Below are positions 25,101-37,500 of a DNA stretch of 64,000 nt, in pieces. This DNA comes from Apophysomyces variabilis (taxonomy: Eukaryota; Mucoromycota; Mucoromycetes; Mucorales; Mucoraceae): assembly GCA_002749535.1 (NCBI GenBank), contig MZZL01000409.1, positions 2,248,160-2,312,159 of the forward strand, in the 5' to 3' direction. The notes beneath the pieces are model-generated. The model was not told the DNA's origin. It searched no databases and was given only the letters and a program-made list of their open reading frames with translations. Within the stretch, counting starts at the first letter, position 1; every line of letters starts with the position of its first letter. The translations under genes were made by a program, and so were the position numbers.

Positions 25101-25576
25101 ACGTTACATTCAGGTAATGGTCGTATAGCGGGAAGCAAAGCTAATCTTATCCTTTGTTAGTGCTCTACTATCAATTCTGGGAACTTGCTCTGCTGATTTA
25201 CGTCCTGGTGATTCTCCAACCGCTAAAGAAACCAGATACACAGAACTAATTATGAAGTGTCTATGGAAGCTCGCAAAAACTATACAAGGAAGTTTACACG
25301 ATGGCCTTGTGAACGCAGATGAACTTCTATTTGACATCAACAAGTTCTTTATTGCGACACCTCCTACGGAATGGAAACGTCGTGCAACAGAAAATGTGCC
25401 TTTGGGCGAAATACCATTGAGGACCGTGAAAACCCTGTTACTTGAAATCGTAAACGGCCTTGGCGAATCCGTTTTCCAACACCTGACATTGATTGAAGAT
25501 CCACAACGAAGCAGCGTGTATTTGTATCTACATCATCTATTAGAAGCGTGCCGTAAGAAGGAACGAATGCAACAGC

Positions 25577-25615
<39 letters not shown>

Positions 25616-26818
25616 CGTCGACCGAACCTTTTTCCGCACATTCAAGAAACTCCTCATTAAGTCGTCCCCCTTCAATTTCTTCCCTCAAATCGAATGGGCT
25701 TGGAAGTTTAATGCGTTCACCATCTATGGCATCATATCCTTCATCTGAAGGGCAAACAGAGCCTATGGGTCAAAGTGTTCCTTTCGCTGAAGGTGCCACA
25801 ACTATACCCGTTGCGCCCAGCACCCAAAGCCCAAGGCTCGCCACCTCATCATTAAATCAAGTGCAACCAATGCAGGTGGATGAGCAAGCCGAAGGTCCAA
25901 AAACTCTTTCAGACTATGAGATGAATAATTTATTGACTCAGATTTTTGGGAAGATTGGTGCTCGCGATCAAACCAAACAGGTACAATAATGTAATCAACG
26001 GCTGATCACAACGAAACTCATACGTTTTCTCAGGGTATTATCGAGCTTTATGAATTCCAGAAGAAATATCCATTAGCAGAAGCTAAAGTCAATGCATTCC
26101 TTGGACAGACCGGCACGTATTTCCAAAGTTATATTCGGCGAGGGCTCAGTAATCTTGCCGCGGAAGACAATGAATTACGTGCATCCACCCCAGTCAGCAT
26201 AGGTGCCGGGGACCAGCATAGTCAATCTCCACGAACTGTGACTCCTCCTGCCAGCAGTCCTTCACCGGTGATGGGCACTACTGCTCATGATAACCGACTG
26301 TCCGTCGAAATGTATCAGTCGGCAGGTGATAGAAACAGTATACATGGAGGTAAGCCATGACACTCCTATGGAATAGGCTGATGGTAACCCTTGTCTAGAT
26401 GATCCGATGGGAATGAAGCAGAGAATACTCCGCTTACAACAGAAATTCGGATATAGAGCAGAAGTATGAGAAATGCGATGCAACAAAGTCTAACTTGTTT
26501 CCAGTCAGATGAAGTTGGTTCAGGACAGTCCGTGCTAGGAGCAATTGGGTCAGCTAGTACGGCACCCGAACCCAACAGTGGAAGTCAAGACTCCTCTTCA
26601 GCAACTGCAACAGCATCCAGGCGTCGAACATCTCCGTCGACCAATGTACGTTATCCCCTTTCAGATATCACTTCTTACTAATCTAGCCTTACTAGCAATA
26701 CCGGACTTCTTCGTATGGTGAAGCGGATAGGACACAATCGGTGTCTGCTTTGAAGGAAAAATTGGCTAAGATGAAGCAAATTATCAATTCAGCTGCTTCT
26801 TCGACGTCTGATATGTGA
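19160..26818 (+). CDS. STU2: XMAP215/Stu2/CKAP5 family microtubule polymerase
   Basis: Adds tubulin to microtubule plus ends and acts at spindle poles and kinetochores. There are 21 exons, from 19160-19219 to 26696-26818, all phases consistent, giving 2162 residues, close to animal CKAP5 and far longer than yeast Stu2. TOG arrays, approximately: TOG1 10-235, TOG2 275-500, TOG3 605-825, TOG4 855-1075, TOG5 1170-1428. A C-terminal helical region follows at 1535-1800. Motifs such as WKARVSAYEEL, NWKQRREALDALL, WKVRLAAMESL and WKVRKEGLDKVL are typical first TOG helices. Low-complexity Pro/Ala/Lys linkers separate TOG2-3 and TOG4-5 and probably bind the lattice. A polyglutamine run of about 16 lies near residue 1815. 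Intron 13 (22641-22695) is GC-AG. Confidence 0.93.
22641..22695 (+). other. GC-AG intron in STU2
   Basis: The exon ends TTTAG and the intron starts GCAAGG and ends TTTTAG. Only this donor restores PNLGDFPGVLKQRLADSNK, which aligns with the CKAP5 TOG4 sequence. The nearby GT at 22652 gives the wrong phase. Confidence 0.75.
25569..25614 (+). repeat. CAA trinucleotide repeat (polyGln)
   Basis: A run of CAA codons, with one CAG, encoding about 16 glutamines inside STU2. Likely polymorphic in length. Confidence 0.9.
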
Positions 26819-27028
26819 TATCATCCTATTTCAATAAAAAAAAAAAGCTAGAAAACCAAGCCAAGAACGAACAACTTCCTCATACATATTCTGGACACAG
26901 AATGCTTGAGATCTCGAAAGTAGCGGCAGTAAATTATGCGATAAGTTGTTAGTCAAAGCTTCTTTTATGGCAAGTCGAGAGGATGATAGTGGCATTGTTT
27001 AACATGCATGCACAATTTCCAATGGATT

Positions 27029-27754
27029 TCATTGATATTCGCTATGACCGACGTGATCTGCATTGAGCGGATGGCTTTTATGGAATTCAACATATGCCGG
27101 ATGTTGTGGGTCGAAATTGTAGTCCATCTCCTGGTAAAGTCGCAACTGTTTTATAAATCCAGGATTCGGGTTAATAAACGGCCGGCTTTGTTTAATCAGC
27201 GCTAATGCCTCTTTGACGCGCAGACGTCGCTTCTTCATGAGATAGGCGGCGACAACCGTAGGACTCCGTGAGACACCAGCCAGACAATGCACCAGAAGGC
27301 GATGTCCAGCAGCTAGCGCCGGGTCGATAAATTCGTACGTTTCGTCAAAATGCTGTATGATGTTTGCTTCGGGATTATCTGAGATGGGAATGATCTATGG
27401 GTCCATTCAAGGAATGTGTCAATGAAGGGGTAAAATATGTCATTCTCATGCATCACTTGCCTTGTTAACGAAATCTTCTGATGTATAATGTTGTTTGAAA
27501 TGACCCATGGTAAGAATATGTGTAATTTGGTTCTTTTCCAAGAATTTCCGGGATTCTAAAGCTGTATATCCACCAATGTAAATGCCGGGAAAGACTTCCT
27601 GACCGACGCTTGTAATGAGAATGCCACCTGGTATTCCATCGGCGCCACATTCTAAGGTTTTATATAGTTCTTCTTGTTGGGTCTGTTCCGTAGGATTTTC
27701 AACGGGCACACCATCTATATATTCTATAACAGTTGATTCAGGAAGGAATCCCAT
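27029..27754 (-). CDS. Dual-specificity protein phosphatase
   Basis: Removes phosphate from Tyr and Ser/Thr residues. Two exons, 27754-27461 and 27394-27029, give 219 residues. The active-site signature HCLAGVSRSP carries the catalytic Cys and Arg (HC-x5-R). An Asp in PISDNPEANI about 40 residues earlier can serve as general acid. The N-terminal part (VFPGIYIGGYTAL, THILTMG) is the usual start of a DSP fold. The intron is GC-AG: the exon ends AAC AAG, followed by GCAAGT, and the acceptor is CCATAG. The protein is short, with no extra docking or zinc domain, so it resembles small atypical DSPs rather than MAPK phosphatases or Yvh1. Substrate unknown. Confidence 0.85.
27395..27460 (-). other. 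GC-AG intron in the phosphatase gene
   Basis: Donor AAG|GCAAGT is the consensus for GC donors and the acceptor is ATAG. It joins SEDFVNK to IIPISDN in frame. A GT at 27466 would be an alternative donor but has a poor consensus (GTTAAC). Confidence 0.7.
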
Positions 27755-29641
27755 GCTGAGGGATAGTGCTGGCCTGAAAGCAACTTAGGATTTCGCCTTG
27801 GAACAATTGAAGGGCGGGAGCTGAATTAATGCGTAACAGGAGCCAGAAAGCCTGCTTTAACATTGGACATGACTAGACTCACGTGCGATACTGTTAACTG
27901 TGCCCCTAGTTGTGGGTTTGTCCTATTGAGGTGGTTCAAAGCAAGGAAACAAGGCACAAGCGAAAACTATTTTACAGAAGGCATTTAACATATCTGCGAA
28001 GAGTCATTCGCCGCAGGCCACAGTACATCATTGATCAGTGAGCAGCTTGTGCAGCGACTGTAGCATAAAATGTTACCGTCTGCGTTTTCCGCTTTTATCG
28101 CGAAATCGAGTGAAATCTTGCTAGCGCCAACTTTATTTGTTGGACGTGATATTCCAAACCTCGAGACTCCGTTACAGAGCGACCCGAAAAGCTGTACATT
28201 TAGGCACCTTAATTTTGTGTAAAACGATGGGAGACATCGCTCAAAGAAATTTGTACACTTTCCAAAACTATTCATTTGTGCTTAAGTATTCATGTCCCTG
28301 AAATGTGGAAAGACAACTTGTACACAAACGATGTATTTGGTTTCTGCATAACTCTCTGCGTCTGCTTCACAGCACTCGTGCTGATGGCATAGGACATATT
28401 TACGCTACAGAATATATCTTTTCGCGTAGAGTACTATACACAATAACCTATGCGTTGGTTTAAGATGCGTAATGGTTGGAAGGTGTTTTCTTAGCTTCGA
28501 TTCGAACAAGTTGTCTTTCTTTCATACACCATCCATTTGCATAACAGGTGATGTTGTCTTTTTTTTCATTTGTATCATGAATCAATGATTCATATAAGAC
28601 TTTGCTTTACTTGTTGGTGCAATGTAATTTCTTGTTACACATCGCATCGACTTCCTAGCAATGGCTTGAAGTGATCCAAACTATTTGACATACCTATTAA
28701 GCAGTTCATGGATAACACATACAGGGCGATTCATCCCTTTTTGCGACTCTTGAGACCGTATGGCCACTTTCCTGGAGCACCTTGGTTGTATGTCTAAGCT
28801 CCCTGCACTACATTAAGCAAGTAAAAGGAAATTAGTTCCATCCATTTACGCTGTCGCTCATACCGCCGTACTTCAAGGTTCAATAAACGGTGTGTTGTTT
28901 AACATTTCCATTACGGATGCCCAGACAAACAAATAAACAGCAATATTCCAATTATATGGACTGGGCACTAGAGCTCATAATGTTCTCAGTGCTTTGCGTA
29001 ACAAACAATGATCGCATTACATAAAGAATGATTTACCCGTTGTGTATCAGCAATTATTATTACCTTTTACTCTAAATTTTCATGTTTCGGGGCAGTTACG
29101 CTAAGGTATCGTGGGTTCGGGGACTTCATGAAAGTGCTAATTACATCCCTGGACATGGAAAACTATGTCAGGGATCCTCCATGCAACCGACCGAAACCCC
29201 GACCATACCTTTGCCAAGAAATCATGCCATGGGGTTAAAGATACATTCACTAAGATGATAATTGGACTAGTACGGTAAATGGTAATGGCCTTCTTTTGTA
29301 CAACCATGATAGCAGATTCTGCTTTGTCATTTTACCAAGTCAGAAACGCTGCCGAGCATTAAACTCTGCATTGACAGAGAGATATCTACCGTCATGGCAC
29401 GTTACTCGGGCATTAAGTAGTAAGTATTTCCCGTCAATATGCATTTGGGAATTGACAAGCTCAGAATTTTCATAGTTTTCTTGAGGTCGGAGTACGGAGA
29501 AGTATTTCCGAAAAGTGAGACACAAACAAGCCCTTGTTTTTTGCTCAAGAAAAAATGCTTGATTTATGCGGGCGGATGAATAGATATGACTATATAGAAA
29601 GGAGGAACTTCTATTCTATGATTCCAGAAGGGTTCGAATGT
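27755..29641. other. Intergenic 1.9 kb with one repeat copy
   Basis: Separates the phosphatase and CHS7, both minus. A 96-codon open frame at 28275-27985 (minus) has no features I recognise. A dispersed repeat copy lies at 28755-28832. Otherwise nothing supported. Confidence 0.4.
28755..28832 (+). repeat. Dispersed repeat 1, copy A
   Basis: The core CACCTTGGTTGT is followed by TAAGCTCCCTGCACT and matches 61970-62049 with a few mismatches over roughly 70-80 bases. It is not part of any coding region I can support. Confidence 0.6.
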
Positions 29642-30940
29642 TTAATAAGGTTGTTGTTGCTGTTCGTAGGTTTGATGATGGTATTGCTGTCCGTACGTTT
29701 GGGTTTGATGAACATTGGCAGTAGTAACAGTCGTAGTTGTCGTAGTTTGTCCGTAGCTGCTGGTGCTGTAACCTTGTGATAATTCATCTTCTGCCATTAA
29801 CTCCTTCACTTCCCAGACGTTCTGCTTAGAACCAACAGAGAATTCAAGATCCTCCTTGGTGATGGAATCCCAGTACTTGTACACCATCATAACAGCCAGT
29901 AGGGTACAGATCGTAGCGAAGAAAAGACCATCCACGTAATGTTTGACCTGATCGCAGATAACGACCGAGAAAATGTAAAGAAGCACCTGTCCCACGATGA
30001 AGAAGGCTGTACCAAAGAGAATATCACCCAGGGGCCAACGATCGTCCAGAGTGTTCACAACAAGAATAATTTGGGAGATAACATATACGATGAAGCAGAT
30101 GCCGTTGATAATGAAGTAGAAGACCCATAGTGCTCCAGGTGACTTGTAAGAGAATGGACCAATCTCCTGGAAAGTGGCAATGGCAATGAAACCGACAATG
30201 ATAAACAGAACGAAGGAACTAAGGCGGATGGACTGGAACGAACGACATCAGTACGAGAGGCATATGGTCTGTTTAGAAGTTACCCAAAGTGACAAAGGTG
30301 TGCCGTCTTCCGCGAATTGAAATCCAACGAAACCATTCAACAACAAACACCAGAAAGTGGCGCTTATCAAACCAATTTGTACTGCTGTGAACCACTAAGG
30401 AAGGTGCACGTTAGGGGACATTATTGTAAGTGTACTATTGTAACTTACGGGATAAACAGGTGAAGCTGTAGGAATAATACCGGTAATAAGTAACATCTCG
30501 AGGAAAACGCAGAGCATGTAGAGGTAAAAGAACATGACAATTTCCTTGCGACCTTTATCATGAACGTGTCAGCAGCAGCAGTAGCTATTATCCGGGAAAA
30601 AACATACCAACAGCGGTGTATTTCGAGCGGATGTGGTATATCATGATTGCTGTCATGATAATGGCGACAATATCGATAATCAACGTGGCTGTGCCGAGAA
30701 AACAAAAAGGTTAATTGCTAGTCTATTGCAATTGATGACAAGGGGAAGGGACAAGTTTATATAGTAATTATTCTTTTCACCTGGTTGAAAGACAAGGTTT
30801 CCGCCCAAGTCGACGTTACGGGAATAACATACTGGTTCGATGCCGTTGGATTGGCCAATCAAGGGACATAAGCTGAGAGCGACTGTCCGGCAAATGCCGT
30901 CGAAGCTGAAGGCGTCAAACTGATAGGTAATGACGACCAT
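29642..30940 (-). CDS. CHS7: Chitin synthase export chaperone Chs7
   Basis: An endoplasmic reticulum membrane protein needed for chitin synthase to leave the ER. Five exons: 30940-30781, 30688-30608, 30552-30449, 30394-30284, 30232-29642, giving 348 residues, slightly above the usual size. The sequence is strongly conserved: an N-terminal Cys-containing lumenal part ([24 protein letters not shown]), then seven hydrophobic segments. Near the end are [23 protein letters not shown] and [18 protein letters not shown], hallmarks of the family. The Gln/Tyr/Thr-rich cytosolic tail is low complexity. It lies head to head with the secreted-protein gene at 31704, sharing a 760-base promoter region. Confidence 0.95.
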
Positions 30941-31703
30941 GTTGGGTGCAGGCAGTGAATTGTCACAGCGAGAGCAAGGAAGAAGCGACTAGAGTAGTAT
31001 GGATACTAAAGAAAGAAAGCGGAAGAAGCGGGAAGAGCGAGATGCTGAGAGGAAAAGGAGAAAGAAGAAAAAAGTTTCTATAGGAACACGCGCCATCGAC
31101 TGCCATTTTCTTAGAGAACGCCTTCATCTCCCGTTAAAATCTTATCCAATCAGACGCTGTTCGTATATATAGATATCCTCAGCTGCTCCGAAAGCTCTCT
31201 CTCTCAGCCTCCTGTCATTGTCGCGCTCGGACCGTGTACGGCCATCTAGTGTCTCTCTCTATTTCTCTCTTTGTTGCTATCTCACTTTGGGCAAAACAAA
31301 CTCAACATATTCGGAATTTCCCAAATCGGCTAAGAAAAGTTCACTTTTTCGATGGATGACGAAAGTTACATTAGCTGAAGTTTGATTTGGTTACCCGGCA
31401 TGACCATGTTCCTGCGTATCCTCGGGCCAAACAACTGGATTTGCCTATATCTCTGCACGTGTACCTTATTCGGAGGAGTAAACGCAATACAGGTGGTGTA
31501 GGACAGAGAAATGCCTAATATTCTGCAGAGTAGTCGATTGGACGAAATCGGGCAAAGTTCGGATGGGCTAATTTCCGTTTTTCGATCTGTGTGGTACCGT
31601 CTAGCTTGATTAGATCTCTATAACTAGTCAGTTCCTGATTCTTTTTCTTGTGTCTCCCTGCATTCTTCTTTTCTTTCTTTCTCTTTCTCCTTTTTATTTT
31701 CCA
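30941..31703. promoter_or_regulatory. Shared upstream region of CHS7 and the secreted-protein gene
   Basis: A 763-base interval between divergent starts. It contains TATATATA near 31164 and long CT-rich tracts (31195-31275 and 31640-31700). The latter runs up to the plus-strand ATG and is typical of fungal core promoters or leaders. Confidence 0.45.
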
Positions 31704-32380
31704 ATGGTGCATCATCGTTTCGTACCAGTATTATTCGTTATATTTTTTGTATGTCTTTCCTTCGTCCATGCCCAGGGCGGCATTAGTAGAACCGGAAAAA
31801 AGGATGGAAGAGCTATCTACAGAGCAGCAAAAAAGCTATCGAAAGGAAATTACCGTTTTCAAGCCCACGGAAAAGATCAATATCTTACATTCATTAGCGA
31901 TAACAACATTGTCGAGTTGAAGTCTTCTGGTCAAGACACCTGGCAATTGAAACGACACAAGAACACCAAATACTTTACAGTCCGTGGCCAAAACGATGCA
32001 AAGCTTGAGAAATGCATTTCCACACGATGGGAACCGTATGGAAAAGGTGGTGGATATCCGGATGCTGCTGTGGTACGTTGCTCAGTTTCAACTAATGACA
32101 ATTTTTACCTAACTAAGTTAAATAGTTATGGCAATGCGAGGTTGACACCAATACCAAGAATTATGGTGGTTATGAGCCAATTTATCCTCCAAAACAAATG
32201 TGGTTGGCAGTTCCTGATAAGCACAGCAAAGGCTATTACAAGATTGTGTCAGCCTCTCATCTGTTCGATATGATACCCAGATGTATTGCCCACAACAAGA
32301 TCAAGGGCGGTACTAAGCTTGTTGAGTGCAAAGTCGATACCAGGAACCCGGACTTATTATGGAAGATTGTGAAAACCTAA
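31704..32380 (+). CDS. Secreted protein of unknown function
   Basis: Two exons, 31704-32072 and 32126-32380, give 207 residues. The donor is GTG|GTACGT and the acceptor TTAAATAG, after a CTAAC branch site. The first 25 residues (MVHHRFVPVLFVIFFVCLSFVHAQ) form a signal peptide with an Ala-Gln cleavage site. The frame stays open upstream to 31650, but that stretch is a pyrimidine tract. The mature protein is basic and ends each half with a related motif (LWQCEVDTN and LVECKVDTRNP), which suggests an internal duplication, perhaps a beta-trefoil-like fold. No catalytic motif is seen and I do not recognise the family. AATAAA follows the stop. Confidence 0.75.
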
Positions 32381-32525
32381 ATTGAATAATAAACAGTGTT
32401 CCTCTTTTTGTCTTCCTACCTGATCAGTTTTTAGGTTAAACGTCTCCATGTAGCGGAGATTGACGTGGTGTAACCATCTGCTGATCCCAATTTACGCATG
32501 ACTAGGTTTTTAAATTTCAGTTCAA

Positions 32526-34412
32526 ATGTCTTCCTGGACCAAACATTTCTTTTCTCGCTTCTCTACTCAGATCATGGCTACCATCACTGTGATATCACCT
32601 GCAAATCAACAACCCTTGTTCAAGATTGCCTGTCTATCAAATACCCAAATAGACGATGCTGTGGCTCGTGCAACCGTAGCCTTCAATGAATGGCGCAAAG
32701 TCCCTGTAGCTGACCGCGTGAAGACCCTTTCCAAGTTCTGCACTCTTTTTGAACAAAAGAAGGATCAAGTTGCCGAGACAATTGCCTCTCAGATGGGAAG
32801 ACCCAAGCGATATGGTGCTGGTGAAGTGAAAGGCGTCCTTGAACGCGCCAACTATATGATTTCCGTTGCTGAAGAAAGCTTGAAAGACGAGATTGTTGAA
32901 GATCAACCTCACGTCAAACGATTTGTACGCAAGGAACCTCTCGGTCCTATCTTCATTATCGCTGCCTGGAACTATCCTTACTTAACCACGGGTATGCTAA
33001 TGTGTAAATTAATAGTAACTGACAGGCTAAAACCCTTGTTCTTCGTTTCGTACTTCTTTTTCCCACAGTGAACAATGTCGTACCAGCCCTTTTGGCAGGG
33101 AACCCCGTCCTTCTCAAGCAATCACCGCAAACTCCCAAATGTGCGGACCTCTTCGTTGAGACACTTCACGAAGCGGGCGTTCCCAAAGATGTAATCCAGG
33201 TTGTTCACGTTGATGATAATGGCGCAGACTACCTTGTTAAGCATCCTGGGGTGCAATTCGTTAACTTTACCGGAAGCGTCGCAGTTGGAAAAAAAATCAG
33301 ACAAGCGATTGGTGAGAGTAATCGCTTGATAGGTACAAAACGGGAATGATACCCTTTGGTCATGTGATGCTGAGAAAGTTTGTTTGTCAATTTTGCAGGT
33401 TCCGCTATGGAACTCGGTGGTAAAGACCCCGCCTATGTGTTGCCTGATGCAGACATCGACTATGCAGTGGAAAATATTGTGGATGGTGCTTTCTTCAATT
33501 CTGGACAGTGTTGTTGTTCGATTGAACGTTGCTACGTACACGAAAGTGTTTATGACGCATTCGTTGAGAAAGCCGTAGCTATTACTCAGGTATGTACAGC
33601 TTAAAGCGAAAGACACGTATTAGAAATCACTCAATGTATGTAGAAATATGTCCTCGGGAACCCTGAAGACCCTGAGACCACCATTGGACCCATGGCCAAC
33701 GTTCGCTTTGCGGATAATGTGAGAGAACATATCGCTGACGCCTGTAAGCCTGAACTTGCTCTTATGCTGCTAAACAGAAATATTAATCAGAAACATTGAA
33801 ATCGCTTTTAGTACGAAAAGGTGCCAAACCTATGATTGACACTGCAAAATATTTCCCTGCAGATAAGGTAAACCGACTAAGTTCAATATTGGGGTTCGTA
33901 GTAACAAGTATACTAGGCTGGTACAACCTATGTGGGACCACAAATTTTGACGAACGTAAACCATGATATGATTGTTATGCGGGAAGAGGTTGGTAAATTA
34001 CTTTTGTTTTTTTTTTTTGTTTCTGAACACGATGATTAGACATTTGGACCAGTCTTGGGCATTATGCGTGTATCATCAGACGATGAGGCCATTCGATTAA
34101 TGAATGACTCCAACTATGGCCTTACTGCATCTATCTGGACTTCAAGCCCAGATAAGGCAATGGAGATTGGTGACAAGATTGAATGTGGTACTTGGTTCAT
34201 GAATCGTTGCGATTATATTGACCCAGCACTGGCTTGGGTTGGTGCTAAAGAGAGTGGACTTGGATTTTCTATGAGCAAGCATGGCTTTAATCAGTTTGTT
34301 AGGTATGTAGCAAATTGCTAAGTAGGTTTGTTCTCCTCTTTCGTTTAACATAATTCTTCTTCCTTGTTTATTTAGACCCAAATCCTTCCACTTGAAGTTG
34401 ACACAGAAATAA
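32526..34412 (+). CDS. Aldehyde dehydrogenase (NAD(P)+ dependent)
   Basis: Oxidises aldehydes to carboxylic acids. Eight exons: 32526-32991, 33069-33332, 33399-33589, 33644-33743, 33812-33867, 33917-33988, 34040-34302, 34376-34412. The key motifs are present: AAWNYP for coenzyme binding, FTGSVAVGK, the catalytic Glu in ELGGKDP, the nucleophilic Cys in FFNSGQCC, and EETFGPV near the C-terminus. The first ATG (32526) gives 482 residues with a basic N-terminus (MSSWTKHFFSRFSTQ) that could target mitochondria. The second ATG (32574) gives 466 residues and starts directly in the catalytic fold. The closest subfamily by feel is succinate-semialdehyde or long-chain ALDH, but the substrate cannot be fixed from sequence. 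Confidence 0.92.
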
Positions 34413-34487
34413 ACGTAAAAAATAAGAGCCCCCAAAAGTCGGGATTTAAATAAATCTTACCGCACGTCATTCAAGAGGAACGTCTGC

Positions 34488-34497
34488 TATATAAAAA
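34488..34497 (+). promoter_or_regulatory. TATA box of XRN1
   Basis: TATATAAAAA about 75 bases before the XRN1 ATG. The whole intergenic gap from the ALDH stop is only 159 bases, so the promoter must lie here. Confidence 0.6.
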
Positions 34498-34571
34498 GGA
34501 ATCATTTTATTTTTTACCGCTTGAAAGAACACTCGTCTACTTGAGCTAGACCAAAAAGAAAAGAAGTTGCT

Positions 34572-37500
34572 ATGGGAATTCCAAAGTTTTTTCGCTGGAT
34601 AAGGTACATGCGTTGTTTGACCTGGAAAGGAACATGCGTTTCTCAACAAGATTCATTATGTATCTAGCGAGCGATACCCAATGTGCTCGCAGTTGATTAC
34701 GCAGAATAGGATACCGGAATTCGGTAATTGCCTAGGTGACGCTTACGAGTGTGTATTCAATGACTACTTTGCTTTAGATAATCTATATTTGGACATGAAT
34801 GGCATTATTCACAACTGCTCTCATAACAATAATGGGGACGCCCATTTCCGAATCTCGGAGGAACAGATCTGGATTGGTATCTTCAATTATGTAGACCATC
34901 TGTTTACGAAAATCAAGCCGAAGGAGCTTTTCTTTCTGGCTATTGATGGTGTGGCACCCAGAGCAAAAATGAATCAGCAGCGATCCCGAAGATTCCGGAC
35001 TGCGCAAGATGCTGAAAGGACGAGACAGCAAGCATTAAAGAACGGTGAAGAACTTCCAGAGGAAGACCCATTTGACAGCAACTGCATCACACCAGGTACG
35101 TGAGAAAGGCTTTTTTATGGGCACATGCAAGACGACTCAGCTTGATATTAGGCACTGAATTTATGAAGAAACTGACACTCCAACTTCGTTATTTCATTAA
35201 TAAGAAGGTCTCAGAGGATGTTAATTGGCGTAACGTCAAAATCGTTCTCTCAGGACCTGAAGTACCTGGGGAAGGAGAGCATAAAATTATGGAGTACATT
35301 CGTCTTGCGAAGGCGCAGCCAGATTATAACCCTAATACAAGACATTGTTTGTATGGCTTGGATGCGGACTTGATCATGCTGGGTTTGTTAAGCCACGATC
35401 CACATTTTGCATTATTACGTGAAGAAGTGACATTCGGTAGACAGAATCAGAAACGAAAGACGTCCAGGTAGAGTCATGTTGAAGTTGTTTTAAAACTTTT
35501 ATTGAAATATTTCCATAGCTTGGACTCACAAAACTTCTATCTGATGCATCTCTCGTTAATGCGGGAATATCTCGACATGGAATTTCAAGCACTGAGATCA
35601 TCACTAAACTTCCCTTACGATCTTGAACGTATATTAGATGACTTTATTTTACTCGCATTATTTGTTGGAAACGATTTCTTACCTCACCTACCACATTTAC
35701 ACATTCACGAGGGTGCTTTGGGACTGATGTTCAACATATATAAGAAAGTATTACCGAACTGCGAAGGCTATATTCAAGATGGTGGACGAGTCGATATGGG
35801 AAGACTGGAAATGATCCTGAAAGAACTGGCGGAATCGGTAGAGAAGGAAGCATATGAAGCTGAAAATATCGACCTCTTATATCTCGCTGGAAAACGCGAA
35901 GATGGGCAAACGGAACGTGAATTGCTACATGATATAGAGAAGAAGAAAGCCGGAAAGAACGGGAAAAATGGTTTGGGTCAGTTCATAGGGTTAACAATGT
36001 GTATCAAACTAAGTATTTTGTTTCCTTAGTTATCACAGATGTGCAAAAAGAGATATTCGAGCAAGTCAAGGAGTTTGTCCTGGCCCATAAGCCTGGCGCT
36101 ACGGAATCATACCATTTTCCCGCTGGACTAAGGGCTAGAGATCGGAAGTTCATCGAAACGTTAGCGCGTGACCTCGGATTACATTATGCAACCGAATATT
36201 CTAACGAAGACGGTTCCAAACATGTGTATATTGAATTCTACGAGAATGAGGAGGGGACAGAGGAAGACACCGAAGAAGAAATGGATGAAGAAGCGATTGC
36301 AGCTCGTGATCGTGTATTAAATAAATACGAGAAAGCATCGTTGGTGCCTGACGTCCTCTCTGAAGAGGAAATCAGCCGTAAGGAAAAGGAGAAATTTGAA
36401 ACCGGCTTTAAAGAGTGGAAGTCAGCTTACTATAAGGTTAGATCTGGAGAAATAACGACGGGTAGAATACCCAATACTAACCATTTTTTAGGAGAAAATG
36501 AATATTGATATTGACAAGGAAGAAGAGATAGAACCACTCATTCGCTCCTACGTTACTGGTATTCAATGGGTATTGCATTACTATTACAACGGCGTTGCTT
36601 CCTGGGGCTGGTTCTATCCGTATCATTATGCTCCCAGGATTTCCGACCTGGTAAATCTTGAAAAATATCAAGATTTCAAGTTTGAACTTGGCCAACCGTT
36701 CAGACCGTTTGAGCAGTTGATGGGTGTTTTGCCAAGTTTAAGTAAAAAGCTTCTTCCTTTAGCATATCAAGTAGGTGAAACCTGCAGAAAACACACGATA
36801 AACTTACCTGTCATAGGAATTAATGACAGATCCGAACTCACCCATTATCGATTTCTATCCTCTTGATTTTAAGATGGATATGAATGGGAAAAAGCAGGAT
36901 TGGGAGGCAGTTGTGAAGATCCCGTTCATTGACGAGAAACGACTGCTAGAAGCAATGGCTGCCCGCGAGCACCGTCTGACAAAAGCCGAACGTCAAATGA
37001 CGAGGTTTGGTGAAAGCTTTAAGTTTGAATACGACAAGACGTTGGCAGAACGTGAGGATGGGAAGCCAAATACGTATCCAAGTCCACTACCGGGTGTATT
37101 TCCGGATATATACCATTGTTTAGCTCGGGAAGAGACATTCCATTTACCGACTTTGGAAGGTGGACTCTCCTTCAAAAAGCATTTGCTGGACGGAGTGAAA
37201 CTTGGAAAAGATGCATTAGCTGGATTCCCCTCTTTGGGAACCATTCCGCATCATGGTGCCTTGGCGTTCCATGGAATCCATGTGTTTCAACAAGACAGTC
37301 GGTGAGTAACCAACATATAAAATGAATGCGAGAGCAGAGACATTGACTAAATTATGCAGAAACGAAACAATGGTGGTTACTCTCGAAAACAAATATAAAA
37401 ACATCGACATTCAGGAGATTGCCAATTTACTCCTCTATAAGCGTGTATATGTCCGTAAGTGTGCTTTAACCGCTGAAACCAGTTTATCAATCTGTTTTCA

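Noticed and set aside
25364..25675. Minus-strand frame with a poly-Val run
   Set aside because: Antisense of the CAA repeat in STU2.
29620..29645. tRNA B-box-like GGTTCGAAT
   Set aside because: No A-box or cloverleaf fits around it; it lies at the CHS7 stop.
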